Positions 15,934-24,018 of a stretch of DNA of 49,406 nucleotides are shown one piece after another. The DNA is from Bacilli bacterium (GTDB taxonomy: Bacteria > Bacillota_I > Bacilli_A > RFN20 > CAG-826). The notes below the pieces were generated by a model. The model was not told the origin of the DNA. It worked only from the letters and a program-made list of their open reading frames with translations, and searched no databases. The stretch lies in NCBI GenBank assembly GCA_017450325.1, contig JAFSVB010000080.1:1-49406 (forward strand). The letters run 5' to 3'. Both the position numbers and the translations under genes were made by a program. Position 1 is the stretch's first letter. Each line of letters begins with the position of its first letter.

Positions 15934-18900
15934 TTATTCTGCAGGGTTTTCTGCAGGACGGATCTCGAGTTGAACGCGAAGCAGGTTCAAGGCGGTATCC
16001 ACGGCGACGGCATCCATTAGGAGGCTGACAAGGGGGGCGCCTTCGGCTGCGTAATCCTCGAGGGTGTTCTTCTCGGCGCGGGCAAGGATGCCTTGCTTGA
16101 AGGTCAGAAGGTTCTTGTGGTGAGCCTCCCAATCGCGGTCGATAACCTGGGCGCAGACATTGCGTTCCACGTAGTCGGCCTGTTCAGGGGTCCACTGTTT
16201 ACGGCGCTGGAGATATTTCTGATAGAGGGCATCGGAAAGTTTCTTGGTCGCCTCTTCGGTCGTGAGGTCATATTCCTCGGCGTTGAATTCGCCCTCGTCG
16301 AAGAAATTCGGAACGACCATGGCCTTCATCGGCTCAACATCGATCTTGCCTTCCTTGCTATAACGACGGCAGATGGCGCTGGCAGCGGTGTCGAAGAGGG
16401 CGCGAATCGTCTTCACGACGCTTGGAATGTGGGCGATTGTGTCGCGGAGTTCAATCGCGGCGCGATGGTGCGCCGCAACGACCTCGTCTTCATCGGGTTC
16501 GGTCGCTGGTGCGGGCGGAACGCTGGCATGGGAGGCGCTGCCGACGCGCGGGGCGGCACCGCCTTGTGCGGCGGCCTTTGCCGCTTCGGCCTGCTGCTGA
16601 GCGGCCTGCTGACGGCGCATTTGCTCCTCGCGTTCTTCGGGGGTCGTGAGACGGACGCGCATGAAGCTACGGACGCAGTCGACAGCCACCTGCTCGTTCA
16701 TTTCGCGGAAGAGGGCATAGCCTTCGTTGACGTAATCCTGAAGCGGATTGGTATGCGCGTAGGAGCGTAGACCGATGCCATCACGGAGATGGGACATCGT
16801 ATCGATATGCTTGGTCCAGTTGCGGTCGATGACGGAGAGGGAGACGTTGCGTTCGATGTAATCGGCCTGTTCCTCGGTCCACTCTTTGCGGCGCTGCAGA
16901 TACCTCTGGTAGAGGAATTCGCCTAAGTCCTCGCCGCCTTCTTCAACGGTCGCTTCCTCATAAGCCTTATACGGGAAGGCACCTTCATCCACGAAGGCAG
17001 GTTCGACTTGGCGACGGAGTTCCTCTGCGTTGATGAGGCCTTCGTCGCGGCCCGCGAGGACGGATTTCTTCGCGAGGTATTTGCCCGTGTCGACGAAGAA
17101 GGTATGCACCATCTCGCTGATGTCGCCCGCGAGCATGATATTGTCGCGGCGGGTATAGATGATCTGACGCTGCTTAGCGAGAACGTCATCGTAATCAAGG
17201 AGGTTCTTACGGGTATCGAAGTTGCGGCCCTCGATCTGCTTTTGGGCATTGGTGACGACGTTTTGAATCATGCGGTTCTCAAGGTGGTCGTCGCCGAGTT
17301 GTTTCTTAAAGGTATCGCGGATATTGTCCGGAACGAAGCGGCGCATAAGCTCGTCGTCGAAGGAAACATAGAAGCGGGAGAAACCAGGGTCACCCTGACG
17401 TCCGGAACGGCCGCGGAGCTGATTGTCGATACGGCGGGATTCATGGCGTTCGGTGCCTAAGACGCAGAGGCCGCCGAGTTCTTTGACTCCTTCGCCGAGC
17501 TTGATGTCGGTACCACGACCAGCCATGTTGGTGGCCAAGGTAACGGCGCCCTTTTCGCCTGCGTGGGAGATAATTTCCGCTTCGCGGGCGGCGTTTTTCG
17601 CATTGAGGACCTCGTGGGGGATGCCCGCGGCGGTGAGCAAGGCGGAAATTTCTTCGTTGGATTCAACGGAGGAAGTACCGATCAAAACGGGCTGCCCTTT
17701 CTCGTGGCGCTCCTTCACCTCTTGGACGAGGCCGGCGAGTTTCGCGTTGTGATTACCATAGATATGATCATCGTCGTCGATACGCTGAATCGGGCGGTTG
17801 GTCGGGATGACGATAACCTTCATGTTGTAGATCTTCTCGAATTCCTCTTCCTCGGTCTTCGCGGTACCGGTCATGCCGGAGAGTTTCTTATAGAGACGGA
17901 AGAAGTTCTGATAGGTAATCGTCGCCATGACGACGGTTTCCTGCTTGATTTCGACGCCTTCCTTGGCTTGAATCGCTTGCTGGAGACCGTCGTTATATTC
18001 GCGGCCCTTCATGATACGGCCAGTGAACTGATCGATGAGCTGGATCTGACGCTCGGAGTCAACCATGTATTCGACGTCACGCGCCATGATGTAGTTGGCT
18101 TTGAGGGCTTGGTGGATACGGTGGACGAGGTCCTGGTTTTCAGGGTCATAGAGGTTGCGGATGCCGAACATCTTCTCGGCTTTGTCGTTGCCAGAGTCGG
18201 TCAAAGAAGCGGTCTTCGTCTTGATATCGACGGTGAAGTCCTTCTCCTTCTTGAGCATTTTGACGAAGCGGTCCGCGACCTGGTATTGGCTCGCGGCGGC
18301 TTGCTTGCCACCGGAAATGATAAGCGGGGTCCTCGATTCATCGACGAGGACGGAGTCGGCTTCGTCGACGATGCAGAACTTAAGGCCGCGGAGGACGCGC
18401 CCTTGCATCGTGGTGGCCATGTTGTCGCGGAGGTAGTCGAAACCAAGCTCCGAGTTGGTCGTATAGGTGATGTCACAAAGATACGCCTCGCGCTTCTCGG
18501 CGGTGGTTTTGGAGGCGAGGTTGACGCCGACGGTCAAACCGAGGAAGCGGTAGACCTGGCCCATCCATTCCGCGTCACGGGAGGCGAGGTATTCGTTGAC
18601 GGTGATGACGTGGACGCCTTCGCCACGGAGGGCGTTGAGATAGACGGCCATGGTCGCGGTCAGGGTCTTACCTTCGCCCGTGCGCATCTCGGCGACGTTG
18701 CCGCCATCGAGGACGAGCGAGCCGACGATCTGAACCTTGAAGGGTTTCTGCTGTAAAGTGCGCCACGCCGCTTCGCGAGCGACGGCAAAGGCCTCAATCT
18801 TGATTTCTTCTTGCTTGCGGTCTTTCTCTTCCGGCGTCGTCGCGGCGGCGAGGATCGCCTTGAATTCATCGGTCTTCGCACGAAGTTCGTCATCGGTCAG

Positions 18901-19005
18901 AGCCGCCATTTTGCTATCCAGCGCCATGACGGATTCGGCTACGCGTTCGAGCCGCTTCAGTTCTCTTTTTTCGAGGTGGAATATTGCTTCAATAAAGTTA
19001 GCCAC
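15934..19005 (-). CDS. secA: Protein translocase ATPase SecA, with duplicated C-terminal helical scaffold
   Basis: 1023 aa from a GTG at 19005 (AAGGAG 6 nt upstream); the ATG at 19053 would add 16 unlikely residues. It drives protein export through SecYEG. Motifs in order: MRTGEGKTL (Walker A), VHVITVNEYLASRD, LGFDYLRDNM, VDEADSVLVDESRTPLIISG, MTGTAKTEEEEF, TNMAGRGTDIKL, GLCVLGTERHESRRIDNQLRGRSGRQGD. A normal helical scaffold with LRDGIGLRSYAHTNPLQDY spans ~654-786. It is followed by an Ala/Gln/Pro-rich linker and a second diverged copy at ~885-1015. Family length is usually ~780-950. There is no CxCxSGx8CH zinc motif at the end. First gene of the secA-prfB-yitT-uvrB-HAD operon. Confidence 0.96.
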   Translation of the reverse strand: MANFIEAIFHLEKRELKRLERVAESVMALDSKMAALTDDELRAKTDEFKAILAAATTPEEKDRKQEEIKIEAFAVAREAAWRTLQQKPFKVQIVGSLVLDGGNVAEMRTGEGKTLTATMAVYLNALRGEGVHVITVNEYLASRDAEWMGQVYRFLGLTVGVNLASKTTAEKREAYLCDITYTTNSELGFDYLRDNMATTMQGRVLRGLKFCIVDEADSVLVDESRTPLIISGGKQAAASQYQVADRFVKMLKKEKDFTVDIKTKTASLTDSGNDKAEKMFGIRNLYDPENQDLVHRIHQALKANYIMARDVEYMVDSERQIQLIDQFTGRIMKGREYNDGLQQAIQAKEGVEIKQETVVMATITYQNFFRLYKKLSGMTGTAKTEEEEFEKIYNMKVIVIPTNRPIQRIDDDDHIYGNHNAKLAGLVQEVKERHEKGQPVLIGTSSVESNEEISALLTAAGIPHEVLNAKNAAREAEIISHAGEKGAVTLATNMAGRGTDIKLGEGVKELGGLCVLGTERHESRRIDNQLRGRSGRQGDPGFSRFYVSFDDELMRRFVPDNIRDTFKKQLGDDHLENRMIQNVVTNAQKQIEGRNFDTRKNLLDYDDVLAKQRQIIYTRRDNIMLAGDISEMVHTFFVDTGKYLAKKSVLAGRDEGLINAEELRRQVEPAFVDEGAFPYKAYEEATVEEGGEDLGEFLYQRYLQRRKEWTEEQADYIERNVSLSVIDRNWTKHIDTMSHLRDGIGLRSYAHTNPLQDYVNEGYALFREMNEQVAVDCVRSFMRVRLTTPEEREEQMRRQQAAQQQAEAAKAAAQGGAAPRVGSASHASVPPAPATEPDEDEVVAAHHRAAIELRDTIAHIPSVVKTIRALFDTAASAICRRYSKEGKIDVEPMKAMVVPNFFDEGEFNAEEYDLTTEEATKKLSDALYQKYLQRRKQWTPEQADYVERNVCAQVIDRDWEAHHKNLLTFKQGILARAEKNTLEDYAAEGAPLVSLLMDAVAVDTALNLLRVQLEIRPAENPAE
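15961..16353 (-). repeat. Second, diverged copy of the SecA C-terminal scaffold (residues ~885-1015)
   Basis: In-gene duplication. YLQRRKQWTPEQADYVERNV here matches YLQRRKEWTEEQADYIERNV in the first copy (16648-17045). 22 of 29 aligned positions are identical from that Tyr to the Trp of VIDRxW. The later half has lost the conserved LRxGIxLRxY motif (FKQGILARAEKN instead). Confidence 0.85.
16648..17045 (-). repeat. First, canonical copy of the SecA C-terminal scaffold (residues ~654-786)
   Basis: Holds the family-typical HIDTMSHLRDGIGLRSYAHT and DYVNEGYALFREM motifs. The duplicated partner lies ~230 residues downstream, beyond a ~98-residue linker. Confidence 0.85.
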
Positions 19006-19035
19006 GTTAATCTCCTTGCTCAAAAGTGCCCGTAA

Positions 19036-19064
19036 ATCATACCATTTGGTCAAATGGTAGGCAA
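19036..19064 (-). promoter_or_regulatory. Promoter of the secA operon
   Basis: Minus strand TTGCCT (19064-19059), 17-bp spacer, TATGAT (19041-19036); leader of ~25 nt with AAGGAG before the GTG. Confidence 0.7.
19040..19059. promoter_or_regulatory. Perfect 20-bp palindrome filling the secA promoter spacer (candidate operator)
   Basis: TACCATTTG-GT-CAAATGGTA on the plus strand: 9-bp perfect arms around a 2-bp centre, lying exactly between and touching the -10 and -35 hexamers. Such placement is typical of a repressor site. I saw no second copy in the window. Confidence 0.6.
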
Positions 19065-19100
19065 CAATGCGTGCGTGTAATGCGCGGAACAGGCGACGCG

Positions 19101-19766
19101 CTATAGAAATGATGGTCTGCGTCGACGTTTCCTATCCTTGGCGACGCGCGCCAAAACCAGGACCTCAATCTTGGCTGGATGCAGCCTTTGAAGGAGTTTC
19201 AGGCAAGCTCGAACCGTCGCCCCGGTGGTGAAGACGTCATCGACAAGAAGCACCTTCTCTCCGCGGATTTTCGCCCCTGGAAGCAGGGATATATAATTGC
19301 CGACCTTTTTTCGGCCGAACTTGTTCTGGTCGCTCTGCTTGAAATCAGATGTCTTTTGCAAGAGGCAACGGACTTCCTTTCCTAGCCCTTCGAACATCGC
19401 CGGAAGATGGTCGAAACCACGCGCATCGATTTTCGAGGAGGAGGAAGGCGCGGGGACTACTACATAATGTCTATATCGGATTTTAAGAAACGGGAATAGA
19501 CGCTCCAAAAAGGCCTGCCTTAGCTCGTAGTCGCCACACCCCTTATACAAGTAAATCAATGATTGATAGGCCTCCTCATATCGATATACAGAAGTAAAAT
19601 GAATGCCGTTTTCTTTCCAATGTACATAAGTGGGTTTTAACGCTAAAAAACATCGCAAACAAATTGATTTCGCTGCAAAAACGGCATTAAAAATCGAATT
19701 TTTCTCAATGGGCCTATGGCACACTTTGCAGAAAAGTGTTGCAGTAGCTGATTTCTTTGATGGCAT
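19101..19766 (-). CDS. comFC: ComF-family phosphoribosyltransferase-like protein
   Basis: 221 aa. The N-terminal zinc-binding cysteines (LFCKVCHRP and ICLRCF) are followed by a phosphoribosyltransferase-like domain with the PRPP motif VLLVDDVFTTGATV at ~172-185. An arginine/lysine tail ends the protein. ComFC homologues take part in DNA uptake and recombination of transforming DNA. GAGGGG lies 9 nt before the ATG, inside comFA, so the two overlap by 53 nt and are co-transcribed. Confidence 0.9.
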   Translation of the reverse strand: MPSKKSATATLFCKVCHRPIEKNSIFNAVFAAKSICLRCFLALKPTYVHWKENGIHFTSVYRYEEAYQSLIYLYKGCGDYELRQAFLERLFPFLKIRYRHYVVVPAPSSSSKIDARGFDHLPAMFEGLGKEVRCLLQKTSDFKQSDQNKFGRKKVGNYISLLPGAKIRGEKVLLVDDVFTTGATVRACLKLLQRLHPAKIEVLVLARVAKDRKRRRRPSFL

Positions 19767-20877
19767 CTTTCATCCCCTCACTTTCTTTCTCGGCGACGAA
19801 GAAAACGTCGCCCTCGGGCGCGTCCGCCTTCCGCCCTGCCCTACCTGCGATCTGAATGAGAGCGGCGGCGTCATAAATCTCATCGTTGGCCTTAAAGACG
19901 ATGACCTGCAGGTCGCGGATGGTGACGCCGCGCTCCAAGACCGCCGTCGTCACCAGATAGCGGAACTTGCCCTTCTTAAACGTCTCGATGACCTCTTTTC
20001 GGTAAACGTGTTTGCTCGAGACATAATGGCCCTGCGGAACGAACATCCTCAATACGCCATAGAGGCTTTCCGCCTCATTAACCGTCGGGACGAAAACGAG
20101 ACATTGTTTGCCGCTTCTACGATAATCAAGCAGCCTGCGGATGACGAATATCTGCATCAAAGGACCGAGTCGAAGGACCGTTTTAGGCACAGGAATGGGT
20201 TTCTTGTGGTAACGGGTCCGTAAGCAGAGCATGTCCCTGCCAGGCTTTTGGAATTCTTGAATGACCTCCTTCGATGGCGTCGCGCTCATCATGACGTAAT
20301 GCCCGCGCATCGCCGCATGGAAAAAGGCGATTAACGTCGGGTCTCCCTTAAACGGAAACGCGTCGATCTCGTCCATCACCAACAAGTCAAAGTAATGGTC
20401 GTAACGATAAAGCTGATGGGTGGTCAAAATAATACAGTCGCCCTCTAGTTTTGAGTTATGTTGCCCGTAAACGGCAATGACGCTGTTGCCGGGAAACGCA
20501 TCGCGAAGGCGAAGATATAGCTCGATGACGACGTCGCGGCGCGGCAAGGCAAAGCCAACGTTCATGCCCATCGACATCGCATAGGCGATCACGCCATAGG
20601 ATATCTCGGTCTTTCCCGAACCGCAGACCGCATAGACAAGCGTGTCGATGCCAGCCTTAAAATTCGCGATGATCTTGTTGGATAGCTCCTGTTGTTCCTT
20701 CGAAAGGGAATAGGAAAGATCGAGTTTGATGGTCTTATGGCTCTTCGGCAAGTCCTTGGCCATATCGCCATGAAAGCCGATGCAGCGCCGACAATACGTC
20801 TTGCCGTTTTTCACGCCGAGGTAAATCGGATCAAAGTTCCCGCAACGGGGACAAACAAAAGAAGTTCCCACATTCAC
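19714..20877 (-). CDS. comFA: ComFA-like DNA translocase/helicase
   Basis: 387 aa from a GTG at 20877; a second in-frame GTG at 20871 is possible. A DEAD-box-like ATPase that pulls single-stranded DNA into the cytosol during competence. It has a four-cysteine zinc finger (FVCPRCGNFD at ~8-17 and TYCRRCIGF), Walker A AVCGSGKTE, MDEIDAFPF (Walker B), MMSATPS (motif III) and QIAGRAGRK (motif VI). It is shorter than B. subtilis ComFA (~460 aa). TATAAG directly abuts the first GTG and lies 5 nt before the second, with TTCTCA 18 bp upstream, so a leaderless start at 20871 is plausible. Confidence 0.9.
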   Translation of the reverse strand: MNVGTSFVCPRCGNFDPIYLGVKNGKTYCRRCIGFHGDMAKDLPKSHKTIKLDLSYSLSKEQQELSNKIIANFKAGIDTLVYAVCGSGKTEISYGVIAYAMSMGMNVGFALPRRDVVIELYLRLRDAFPGNSVIAVYGQHNSKLEGDCIILTTHQLYRYDHYFDLLVMDEIDAFPFKGDPTLIAFFHAAMRGHYVMMSATPSKEVIQEFQKPGRDMLCLRTRYHKKPIPVPKTVLRLGPLMQIFVIRRLLDYRRSGKQCLVFVPTVNEAESLYGVLRMFVPQGHYVSSKHVYRKEVIETFKKGKFRYLVTTAVLERGVTIRDLQVIVFKANDEIYDAAALIQIAGRAGRKADAPEGDVFFVAEKESEGMKDAIKEISYCNTFLQSVP

Positions 20878-20920
20878 TTATAGGGGCGAATACGGGAACT
20901 TGAGAATACTTTTTGCTAAA

Positions 20921-21964
20921 TCAGAGCATGTCGACGCGATGATGATGCTTCTGGTTGGTCGAAAAGGGGACGCTTAAGAAGATGTCGACGCGGCGAAGAA
21001 CGTCTTCGAGCTTCATGTATTTCTGTCCGAAGGAGATGACGTTGGCGTTGTTGTGATCGCGACACTTGGCGACGACAACATCGTCATAGCCGATGCCGCA
21101 CCGCACGCCACTCACCTTATTCGCGGCCATGGAGATCCCTTCGCCCGAAGTGCAGATGACGACACCGAGATCCGCTTCTTTCGCGACGACTTTCTCCCCG
21201 ACCGCTTTGCCATAAATGGGGTAATCGACCGAGGCCTTGGAATAGCACCCAAGATCGAGAACGCCGAACCCCATATCGAGGAGATGGAGTCGGATTGCTT
21301 CCTTGTAATCATAGCCGCCATGGTCGCATCCGATGGCGATCGTTTTCTTCGAATTTCGATACACGCCCTCCACTTTTTCAAAAGGAAGGGAGCCCTGGCG
21401 GATTAATTTCGGCGCGCCTTTTCCCGTGAGGTCGACGATGGTCGAAGGAACGTTGGAGGACGTCTCTCCGCGCACGATGACCGAAGCGCGGGAGGAGAAG
21501 ATTTCGCAGGCTTGCTCAAAATCTTTTGCGGGAGCTTGCCCAGACATGTTCGCTGAAGAGACGAGCAGCGGCTCACCGACCTTCTCGATGAGAGTGAGGG
21601 CTTCTGGGCTATTAGGAACGCGCACGCCGATGACGCCCGTACCAAGGTCAATCGTATGAGGAACGCCTTTTCTAGCGCGAAGTAACAACGTGAGTTCGCC
21701 AGGCATCAGTTCATTTAAAACGGCGGCTATGCCGACGTCGATCTCGCAGTATTGCGCAACCGTTCCCATATCCGCGCACATTAGGGTAAACGGCTTTTCC
21801 GCAGGTCTGCCTTTTGCTTCGCGAAGCGCATTGTATGCCTCCTCGCTTGAAGCGATGCAGGCGATTCCGTAAACCGTTTCCGTAGGAAAGAGAACGACTT
21901 CACCGCGTTTTAATGCGTCGATGGCGGTCTGCGTATCTGACCAGTCTATTATCTTTGCTTCCAT
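20921..21964 (-). CDS. Fusion: threonylcarbamoyl-AMP synthase (Sua5/YrdC) + ribose-5-phosphate isomerase B
   Basis: 347 aa from the ATG at 21964 (GGGGGAGG upstream; the ATG at 21982 overlaps prmC as ATGA). Residues ~1-200 are Sua5/YrdC, making threonylcarbamoyl-AMP for the tRNA t6A modification: GEVVLFPTETVYGIACIA, RPAEKPFTLM, GVIGVRVPNS, LLVSSANMSGQAP. Residues ~205-347 are RpiB, which interconverts ribose-5-P and ribulose-5-P: IAIGCDHGGYDYKEAI, SVDYPIYG, the catalytic Cys in ICTSGEGISMAANKV, and HNNANVISFG. Both active sites look intact. The two genes are neighbours but separate in B. subtilis (ywlC, ywlF). Here they share one frame with no stop. Confidence 0.93.
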   Translation of the reverse strand: MEAKIIDWSDTQTAIDALKRGEVVLFPTETVYGIACIASSEEAYNALREAKGRPAEKPFTLMCADMGTVAQYCEIDVGIAAVLNELMPGELTLLLRARKGVPHTIDLGTGVIGVRVPNSPEALTLIEKVGEPLLVSSANMSGQAPAKDFEQACEIFSSRASVIVRGETSSNVPSTIVDLTGKGAPKLIRQGSLPFEKVEGVYRNSKKTIAIGCDHGGYDYKEAIRLHLLDMGFGVLDLGCYSKASVDYPIYGKAVGEKVVAKEADLGVVICTSGEGISMAANKVSGVRCGIGYDDVVVAKCRDHNNANVISFGQKYMKLEDVLRRVDIFLSVPFSTNQKHHHRVDML

Positions 21965-21978
21965 GGAGATCCTCCCCC

Positions 21979-22824
21979 TCATTTGCAGAATACGAACAAG
22001 AATCTGGTAAGGCCATTCAGGTCTTTCATGAATTCGTATTCGTAGTCCTCGAGGTATTTATTCATCAAGTCCGTTAGATAACCCTCGAGGTCATACCCGA
22101 TCTCAAAGGCCATGAATAACGTGCCTTTCTTAACTTTCTTATAATCGCGGAAAATATCCTCATAGACGGAATTCTCTATCGTGAGGTAAAGCGCTTCTTC
22201 GGGCTCATAACGTTTCACTGAATCCTGAACTTCGTCCTTGTTGAGGATATAAGGCGGGTTCGAGATGATGATATCGAGGTTCATCTTCGCCTCGATGTAC
22301 GGGGTGAGGCTCTTGCCCTGAAGGAGGTTTGCGCGGACGTTATGCTCCTGCACGTTTTTCTTCGCGACTTCTAAGGCTGCGGAAGACATATCCGACCCTA
22401 CAAGAAGCCAATTGGGGAACATGGACCGCAATGCGCATAAGATCGCGCCGGACCCCGTGCCGATATCCGCGCAGACGAGGTAATTGCGCGGGTCATAGTA
22501 ATCCAAGATCTTTTCCGAGAGGTTCGCGACGAGTTCCTCCGTCTCCATCCGCGGGATCAAAACGCGGGGATCTACATAGATTTTCGTGTGCAAAAACGTG
22601 GCTTCGTTAATCACGTATTCTACGGGCATTCCTTGCAATAACTTTGCAAAATCCGCCTCAAATTGTTCGATTTTCGTAAATTCGTCGTCTTTATGATAAA
22701 GGGTATCGATGGGCTCTAAGTACCCCATTTCATGAGCGATCAGGACACGGATATCCTGCGAGGTGACGCCAGACTCCTTGCCCGAGTTCATCGCGTTTAG
22801 ATAGACGTCGTAGATCTTAGGCAT
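21979..22824 (-). CDS. prmC: Release factor glutamine methyltransferase
   Basis: 281 aa. It methylates the glutamine of the GGQ motif in release factors, including PrfA encoded next to it. The N-terminal helical domain is followed by the SAM-binding VCADIGTGSGAILCAL and the catalytic NPPY (DIIISNPPYILNKDE). GMPVEYVINEATFL and RVLIPRMETEELV are family-specific. It overlaps prfA by 8 nt and the Sua5-RpiB fusion's upstream region by 4 nt, keeping the usual prfA-prmC-sua5 order. Confidence 0.95.
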   Translation of the reverse strand: MPKIYDVYLNAMNSGKESGVTSQDIRVLIAHEMGYLEPIDTLYHKDDEFTKIEQFEADFAKLLQGMPVEYVINEATFLHTKIYVDPRVLIPRMETEELVANLSEKILDYYDPRNYLVCADIGTGSGAILCALRSMFPNWLLVGSDMSSAALEVAKKNVQEHNVRANLLQGKSLTPYIEAKMNLDIIISNPPYILNKDEVQDSVKRYEPEEALYLTIENSVYEDIFRDYKKVKKGTLFMAFEIGYDLEGYLTDLMNKYLEDYEYEFMKDLNGLTRFLFVFCK

Positions 22825-23908
22825 TGGCGCCGCCTTCTTCCTCGAGTAGCTTTTGTTCTTGGTCGAAGTGGATGAGCGCTTCGATCACACCGTCGAGCTC
22901 GCCTTCCATGATGCGGTCGAGCTGGTTGACGGAATAGCCGACGCGGTGATCGGTCACGCGGTTCTGAGGATAGTTATACGTGCGGATTTTCTCCGAGCGT
23001 TCGCCCGTGCCAACTTTTAGTTTCCGCTCCGTCGCGCGCTTCGCATCTTCTTGTTCTTGGAAGAAGGCGAAGACCTTCGCGCGGATCATCTGCATGGCGA
23101 TTTCCTTGTTTTGAAGTTGTGCCTTCTCGGTTTGGCAAGCCGCGACGATGCCCGTGGGCAAGTGGGTGATGCGGACGGCCGATTCGGTCTTGTTGACGTT
23201 TTGTCCGCCTGCGCCTTGGGAATGATACGTATCGATTTTTAAGTCCGAAGGATTGATTTGGACGTCGACTTCCTTCGCTTCAGGCATCACAAGAACCGTC
23301 GCGGTCGAGGTGTGGATGCGCCCGCTGGCCTCGGTCTTTGGGACGCGCTGCACGCGGTGGGCGCCGGATTCGAACTTCAGCTTCGAATAAACGGAATCGC
23401 CCTTGATAAGGAACGAAACGCTCGCGTAGCCGCCAGAAGCGCCTAAGGAAGCGTCGAGGAATTGGATTTTCCAGCCTTGCTTTTCCGCGTATTTGGAATA
23501 CATGCGAACAAGGTCGCCAGCGAAGATATTGGCTTCATCGCCGCCGACTGCGCCGCGGATTTCGACGATGATGTTCTTGTCATCGTTGGGATCCTTTGGA
23601 AGCAGGATGATCTTGAACTGCTCTTCGAGACTTTCAATCTTCTCTTGGGCCTCGCGCCTGGTTTCCTTCGCGAATTCCGCGAGCTCGGGATCACCAGAGT
23701 TTTCCATCTCAAAAGAATCGGCGATGTCCTGTTCGGCCTTTAAATATATAAGATAGGCTTCATAAGCCTCACGAAGGTTCGACTGTTCCTTCGTCATTTT
23801 CGTGAATGTCGCAAGGTCGTTCGTCGCGTCTTCTTTGCTTAGCTCCGCCTCCAATTGCAGATAACGTGTTTTCGTGGCTTCGAGCCGTTTTCTCATTGAA
23901 TCTTCCAT
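22817..23908 (-). CDS. prfA: Peptide chain release factor 1
   Basis: 363 aa from the ATG at 23908, which has TAGGT 7 nt upstream; the ORF extends to 23962 but those residues are upstream of the promoter's likely start. RF1 reads UAA/UAG. GGQ is present in [17 protein letters not shown]. The recognition-domain segment VPKTEASGRIHTSTATV carries the stop-codon-reading loop. Length is typical. It is the first gene of prfA-prmC-sua5::rpiB and diverges from dnaX. A TATAAT lies at 23933-23928. Confidence 0.96.
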   Translation of the reverse strand: MEDSMRKRLEATKTRYLQLEAELSKEDATNDLATFTKMTKEQSNLREAYEAYLIYLKAEQDIADSFEMENSGDPELAEFAKETRREAQEKIESLEEQFKIILLPKDPNDDKNIIVEIRGAVGGDEANIFAGDLVRMYSKYAEKQGWKIQFLDASLGASGGYASVSFLIKGDSVYSKLKFESGAHRVQRVPKTEASGRIHTSTATVLVMPEAKEVDVQINPSDLKIDTYHSQGAGGQNVNKTESAVRITHLPTGIVAACQTEKAQLQNKEIAMQMIRAKVFAFFQEQEDAKRATERKLKVGTGERSEKIRTYNYPQNRVTDHRVGYSVNQLDRIMEGELDGVIEALIHFDQEQKLLEEEGGANA

Positions 23909-23927
23909 ATTCAGACCTACCGGAGCG

Positions 23928-23933
23928 ATTATA
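23928..23933 (-). promoter_or_regulatory. -10 box of the prfA operon
   Basis: TATAAT on the minus strand, ending 19 nt before the prfA ATG, with a Shine-Dalgarno (TAGGT) between. The -35 is not clear. Confidence 0.5.
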
Positions 23934-24004
23934 ACATTGTGCGCACGAGTAGAAAACGGCAACTAATCTATGATTAGACCCTAGGAAGAAGGGCGCGGGA
24001 CGGC

Positions 24005-24010
24005 TATAAT
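24005..24010 (+). promoter_or_regulatory. -10 box of the dnaX operon, very close to the start codon
   Basis: A perfect TATAAT with only 8 nt (TCAAGTTA) before the dnaX ATG at 24019. There is no Shine-Dalgarno, so the mRNA is probably leaderless or nearly so. Confidence 0.6.
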
Positions 24011-24018
24011 TCAAGTTA

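Noticed and set aside
17563-18756. 397-aa open frame on the plus strand
   Set aside because: Lies wholly antisense to secA motifs; the composition (Val/Asp/Gly-rich) is a mirror of the codon bias, with no domain.
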